Of a stretch of DNA of 64,000 nt, positions 59,946 through 64,000 are shown piece after piece; positions within the stretch are counted from its first letter, which is position 1, and each line of letters starts with the position of its first letter. The stretch is taken from assembly GCA_031772625.1 (NCBI GenBank), contig CM062819.1:1231353070-1231417069 (forward strand). The letters are read 5' to 3'. A program made the position numbers and the translations under genes. The stretch is from Pinus tabuliformis (taxonomy: Eukaryota > Streptophyta > Pinopsida > Pinales > Pinaceae). The notes below the pieces were generated by a model. The model worked only from the letters and a program-made list of their open reading frames with translations, made no database searches and was not told where the DNA came from.

Positions 59946-62689
59946 ACAAAATGATAACAGGTAATTTCCACAAATTTTGATGTTCATTATCATGTTCCAA
60001 GAACTATTTTATTTTATTATATTTTAGTATTTATAGACCTTTATGTGTTGGTGCAAAGGGTCTAGAATCAGTAAACACTGCAGACTTGGATGTTTTTAAT
60101 CAATTTTGAAATGCCACCTTTTTTCAATACCATTTTCAGTGCTCATGTGTAATGAATTATAACATTTATGTGAGTGCATGATTTTAATTACGTAATAAAT
60201 GCATCTGATTTTACTCTATGACTTGTGCTATTTGATTTCAAATGAATATTTTATCATTTTGTTTAAGATTCTTTATGAAAATTTTGCAATTTACATCTTT
60301 TTATAATGAGAAATTAAAAATGGTAGATTTACGTATTCCTAGTTGATCATTGCAATACAATACTCAAATGTAGGCAAACTTGCTTTCCTCTATGACATAG
60401 AAATTGTTATTAATTTACTTTAAATTATGCATATATAGATATTCCTGAAAATACTAAAAAAATTGGCTCGATAGTATCAAAATCCAAAAATATTTTGAAG
60501 TTTTTATTTAAATGTTCAGCCAAAACTTATTTGTTAAATCTTAGGAATTCAATTCCAATTAGGAATTTAAATTTCATGATATTATGTGTGGTGTTATGCT
60601 CATTTAAACCCTTTAATTGTTGGTATTTATATTGATTAAATCATTGGTTAAATGAGCATTTGTAGTTGATATTGGTACATGCATAATGTATAGGACTTTG
60701 GAGCAAGTGTTTGATGAATAGAATCTCAAGAAAATATCTTTTGTTTTTGTATTGCAGATATATATGTTAACATCAAATAGTTCACAAATTCATTGTATTG
60801 CAAAACCTTTTTCCTCTATATGTCGATATGCATATGGCAGTAATGAGTTTATAGTATAAGCTTGTGAATCATTGATATATTGCTCTTGTTCAATGTTTCT
60901 AGTATCCAGGTGTTGTTTTAAGCAATTCGTAGTAATATTCTCATTGCAAATGAAACAATTATAAAAAACTTGTACAATTGTTTTTTTCATATTAGACATA
61001 TTGAAACATGGTGCAAGTGTACAAATAGACTCAAACAAACAGTCATCACAGTCATTGATATTTTGTCCATAGATCTACAAACCTTGTTCAAGTAAGGTTT
61101 GCTCAATTGACAATATGTCAAAGTGTCCAAGTGAGAATTGGTATGCACATTTGCATGGGCTAGTTGCTTCAGTTATTGAAGCTAGAATATCTTATGTTAT
61201 GTAACAGAAGTGGCCCAAATTTTCCACATACATAATTTTGATTATCTTGCAAAAGATTATATTCATGGTTATCAATGGCTAGATTGAACTGTAGATCTTA
61301 GTTTAATTTTAGCTTTATATAGACATCGGGACCTCTATTACAGGTGTTATGCAGCCATACCAAAAAATAAAAATAAAAAATGGAACTTTGATCAAGCACA
61401 TACTAACTTGTTCGAAGAGGATTTTTGCTACTTGTCAACAATTCCTTGTGTAAATTGGATGCAAGCATATCAATTGTTGCAGTGATAATCGTGCCTTGAT
61501 CCTTGTTCACTTTCGTAATGCTTGTAATATAGTAGACTCATATATTTATTGTTAAAATGTTTATAACTACATATAACACATTAAACTTACTATTCTTTTG
61601 AGCACTGTTGTACAAGTTTCCTAAAAAAAATACACCCCATTAGTTTTCGTTACACTATTGTTTCTTGCTATGTATGTGTGTCATTATGTCCATGAAAACC
61701 AATATGCCTATAAGATGAAGCACAATGTGACAACGGATTCCATGTTGAACCTCGGTTGCACACTAAGTGTTCCCAAAGTCCAAGCATAAAAGTTATTATA
61801 CACAAAGCTAGCACAAGGATTTGGCCAAATACTTGCACATCTTGTCAAAAAACTTCTTTATCAATTACTATGTTCTTGTATTCATTTGTCTCAAGTATTT
61901 AGGTCTGAATACAACTGCAACTAGAGAAATCAGAGTTATCAGATTGTTGTTCTAACAAAATAGGTCTTTTCAGAACATATGTTATTTCTCCAGCTCAACC
62001 AGTGTTCATGAAAATTGTTCTTCTAGAAGCTTAATACAAAGACAAACACAAAACAATGTGAAATGTTTTTCCAGGTGACATTTATTGTATACTTAGCAAT
62101 GTGTTTCCAAGTTTGTGGATAGCTTCAATTTTGTTGTCTCGACAAGACATACAATTTTTTGCTGAATTTGTTTAAATGCAATTGTAATAGAGCAATCCAT
62201 TTTTGTCATATAAGAGCTGTAATATGTTGTTGCATGATAGGCATCTAAAATAGATTGAGCATCTGTGTTTTCTTGCTACACTATGTTCTTGTAGTCAATT
62301 GTCTCAAGTGTTTTTCTCTGAATATAATTGTAAATAGATATAAATTTATTACTATATATAAATGTAAACACAAATACATAGGGAATATAGGCTTTGAGAA
62401 TCAGTTACTGAAATTATAGGAAAACTTTGTAGTGTCATATAGCATATAGACTTATGATATCAATAATTGATCTGAGAGTCAATAAAACAATTGCCAGTGT
62501 GGACATAGTAAACTCTTTTCACAGCCTGTTCGACAGAGGCAAATCCAATCTTCTATATTTATTTGTTCCATAATTATTTGGTATGAAACTTATAATCTAA
62601 ATATTCACCGAATAATTTGCATTCTTGTTCTCATGTTTACAACAAAGTTTTTTATTTTTTTGTTTTGTTTTGTTTTTTGTTTTGAAGAC
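59946..62689. other. AT-rich spacer without supported gene
   Basis: No sustained frame with recognisable content. An 82-codon minus frame at 60790-61038 contains CFICNENITTNCLKQH but no known domain. A roughly 65-bp degenerate direct repeat occurs at about 61864-61930 and 62275-62345 (CTATGTTCTTGTA.TCA.TTGTCTCAAGT). T-rich runs lie near 62650. Confidence 0.5.
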
Positions 62690-63790
62690 TTAAGTCACAG
62701 GTCAGATTCAGAAAAAATTTGTAAAAAAATTACAAGCTCTCGACTAGTCGACCTTCTGACCACATGACTAGCAACTTGAACTGACCACAATTTATTTTAT
62801 AAATAATCGGGACGACCTCCGCATTATCGGACTTTGAAACTACCCAACCTAATGAGTTCACCCGACTATGGTGTACTCCAGGTAACGATAGAATAAACGA
62901 ATAATAAAAAAACGAATGACTGTCTGACCTCCCGACTGTACGTTAAGCTCACCAAAAAAATAAATCATGACAATCCCAACAGTAATCTTATACTTTTCGT
63001 GCTTTCATAGTTAGTTACTGAAAGTCTAGTCTCCTTTATTTGTTTGTTCTGCAATTTTTTCTTTTGTTCATCACAAAATACAAAATCCTTAAACATTTTT
63101 TTTAAAAATAAAGTTGGAAGTCGGATCCAGAAATTTTTTGTAAAAGAGAAATACGACCTTCTGACTACCCAACCTTCTTACCACCCTACTACCAACATGG
63201 AGTGACTACGAATATTTTTATAAATAATCAACCTGACCTCTGACTTCAACATTGTCGACTGTCAAACTACCCGACATCCCGACTTGAGCAATGCCCAACT
63301 GTGAAATTACCTACCTAATCATACCGCCAAACAATCAAATGCTCGACCTTCCGACCACCCGACTTAGAACACCAAGTAACTACGATTTTTATAAATAATC
63401 TCCCGAAGTCCCGCCGTCAGCATTCCTCGACTGTCAAACTACCTGACCTCCAGACCTCAGCATTGCCCGACTATCACACTACCAGACTTCTCGACCTTAG
63501 CGTTTTCCGACTATTAAAATATTCGACCTAATGAAACTGCCCGACTATGGTATAGTTGGGCTCACGATAGAATAATTGTCACAAAACAAAAAAACACCTG
63601 GCTGTTTGACCTCCCAGCCATGCAATCAGCCCAATATTAAGTTGAACATCGAATCCAGAAATATTTTGAAAAAAATGTAACCTCCCGACCTTCCGACCAC
63701 ATGACTACCAACTTGAAGTGACTACAAACAAATACGGCCCAAGCTCCCAACCTTGAAATAAATGGCTTTTGGCACTAATTTTCTTATGTT
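62690..63790. repeat. Degenerate tandem repeat block rich in CCGACC
   Basis: Three to four diverged units beginning near 62698, 63115, 63340 and 63650. A unit contains GGATCCAGAAATTTTTTG, then CGACCTTCCGACCAC, ACTACCAACTTGGAGTGACTAC, TTTTATAAATAATC, then ~40-bp sub-repeats of the form TGACCTCCAGACCTCAGCATT plus GCCCGACTATCACACTACC, and ends with GCTCACGATAGAATAA and a CTGTTTGACCTCCC phrase. Units have different numbers of sub-repeats, so it has a higher-order, satellite-like structure. Confidence 0.7.
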
Positions 63791-63940
63791 GTTATGCAAC
63801 TATTACTTTGTCCTACCAACTCTCCATTACCCACCTCGTTGTTTGAACCCTGCAGATAATCCATGTGCAATGTGCAATTGTATAACAAGAGAATCGTGCT
63901 GGCCTAATCACAAGTTTTCCCGCCCACGGTCCTAACTGCA
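63791..63940. other. Right-edge unique DNA
   Basis: No repeat or coding frame recognised. It becomes less AT-rich towards the window edge, ahead of the promoter-like segment. Confidence 0.4.
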
Positions 63941-64000
63941 ACAGGATAAGCCTTATCCAATTCTTTCTATAAATTCAACATTTTGCCCCTTTGCTCCACA
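63941..64000 (+). promoter_or_regulatory. Promoter-like segment: GATA palindrome, CCAAT, TATA box
   Basis: GGATAAGCCTTATCC (63944-63958) is an inverted pair of GATAAG (I-box) motifs. It overlaps TATCCA and runs into CCAAT (63957-63961). Then comes TATAAAT (63968-63974), seven bases further on, and a pyrimidine-rich stretch where a start site would fall near 64000. This suggests a plus-strand transcript beginning at or just past the window end. Only motif content supports it; no coding sequence is visible. Confidence 0.35.

Noticed and set aside
1-64000. CRISPR arrays, bacterial operons, rRNA or canonical tRNA genes
   Set aside because: None seen on either strand; the direct repeats present are LTRs, tandem satellites or microsatellites.

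Overview
The window is plant nuclear DNA. Low gene density, stacked long LTR retrotransposons (many old and decayed), and element families whose gag and LTR sequences I associate with gymnosperms suggest a conifer or other gymnosperm; this is inference. I see no intact, expressed-looking host gene. Nearly everything before 52 kb is retrotransposon, mostly inserted into other retrotransposons. The right-hand 12 kb is AT-rich and much harder to assign.

Left part. Two diverged members of one Copia family lie on the minus strand (1-1270 and 1271-3946). A plus-strand Copia element with clean TTTAA target-site duplications runs from 4434 to 18678. Its 3' LTR is split by a 9.3 kb minus-strand complex (9160-18467) belonging to a gag-only LTR element with LTRs of about 2.85 kb. 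That complex reads gag(partial)-LTR-gag-LTR and is the youngest insertion here. Its LTR contains a GC-rich island packed with ACGT-core (bZIP-type) sites. From 18.7 to 22.8 kb I find only an RNase H relic.

Middle part. A minus-strand Copia element (3' LTR 22823-23738, pol up to 34517) is split by a 7.8 kb element without recognisable gag or pol (25329-33114, TSD CCAAG). That insert carries a piece of a host reductase gene (DFR/ANR/CCR family). At 34518 the Copia pol is cut by a Tat-like Ty3/gypsy element (to about 48.86 kb). A second Ty3/gypsy element (34890-41412) sits in its 5' LTR, and that one holds a solo Copia LTR (39435-40391, TSD CACTG). This is a four-level nest.

Right part. A minus-strand coding relic resembling plant mobile domain proteins (48.9-50.3 kb) and a plus-strand Ty3/gypsy pol fragment (50.5-52.1 kb) are followed by AT-rich DNA. 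In it are two hammerhead-ribozyme motifs of the same unusual build, facing outward: a fully paired one on the minus strand at 55295-55341 and a decayed one on the plus strand at 59907-59945. Between them lie a three-copy tandem repeat (55.76-56.44 kb) and a long decayed coding region of an unrecognised family (56.47-59.77 kb). This is the best candidate for something undescribed. A degenerate repeat block rich in CCGACC follows at 62.69-63.79 kb. The last 60 bases look like a promoter (GATA palindrome, CCAAT, TATA), so a gene may start just past the right edge.
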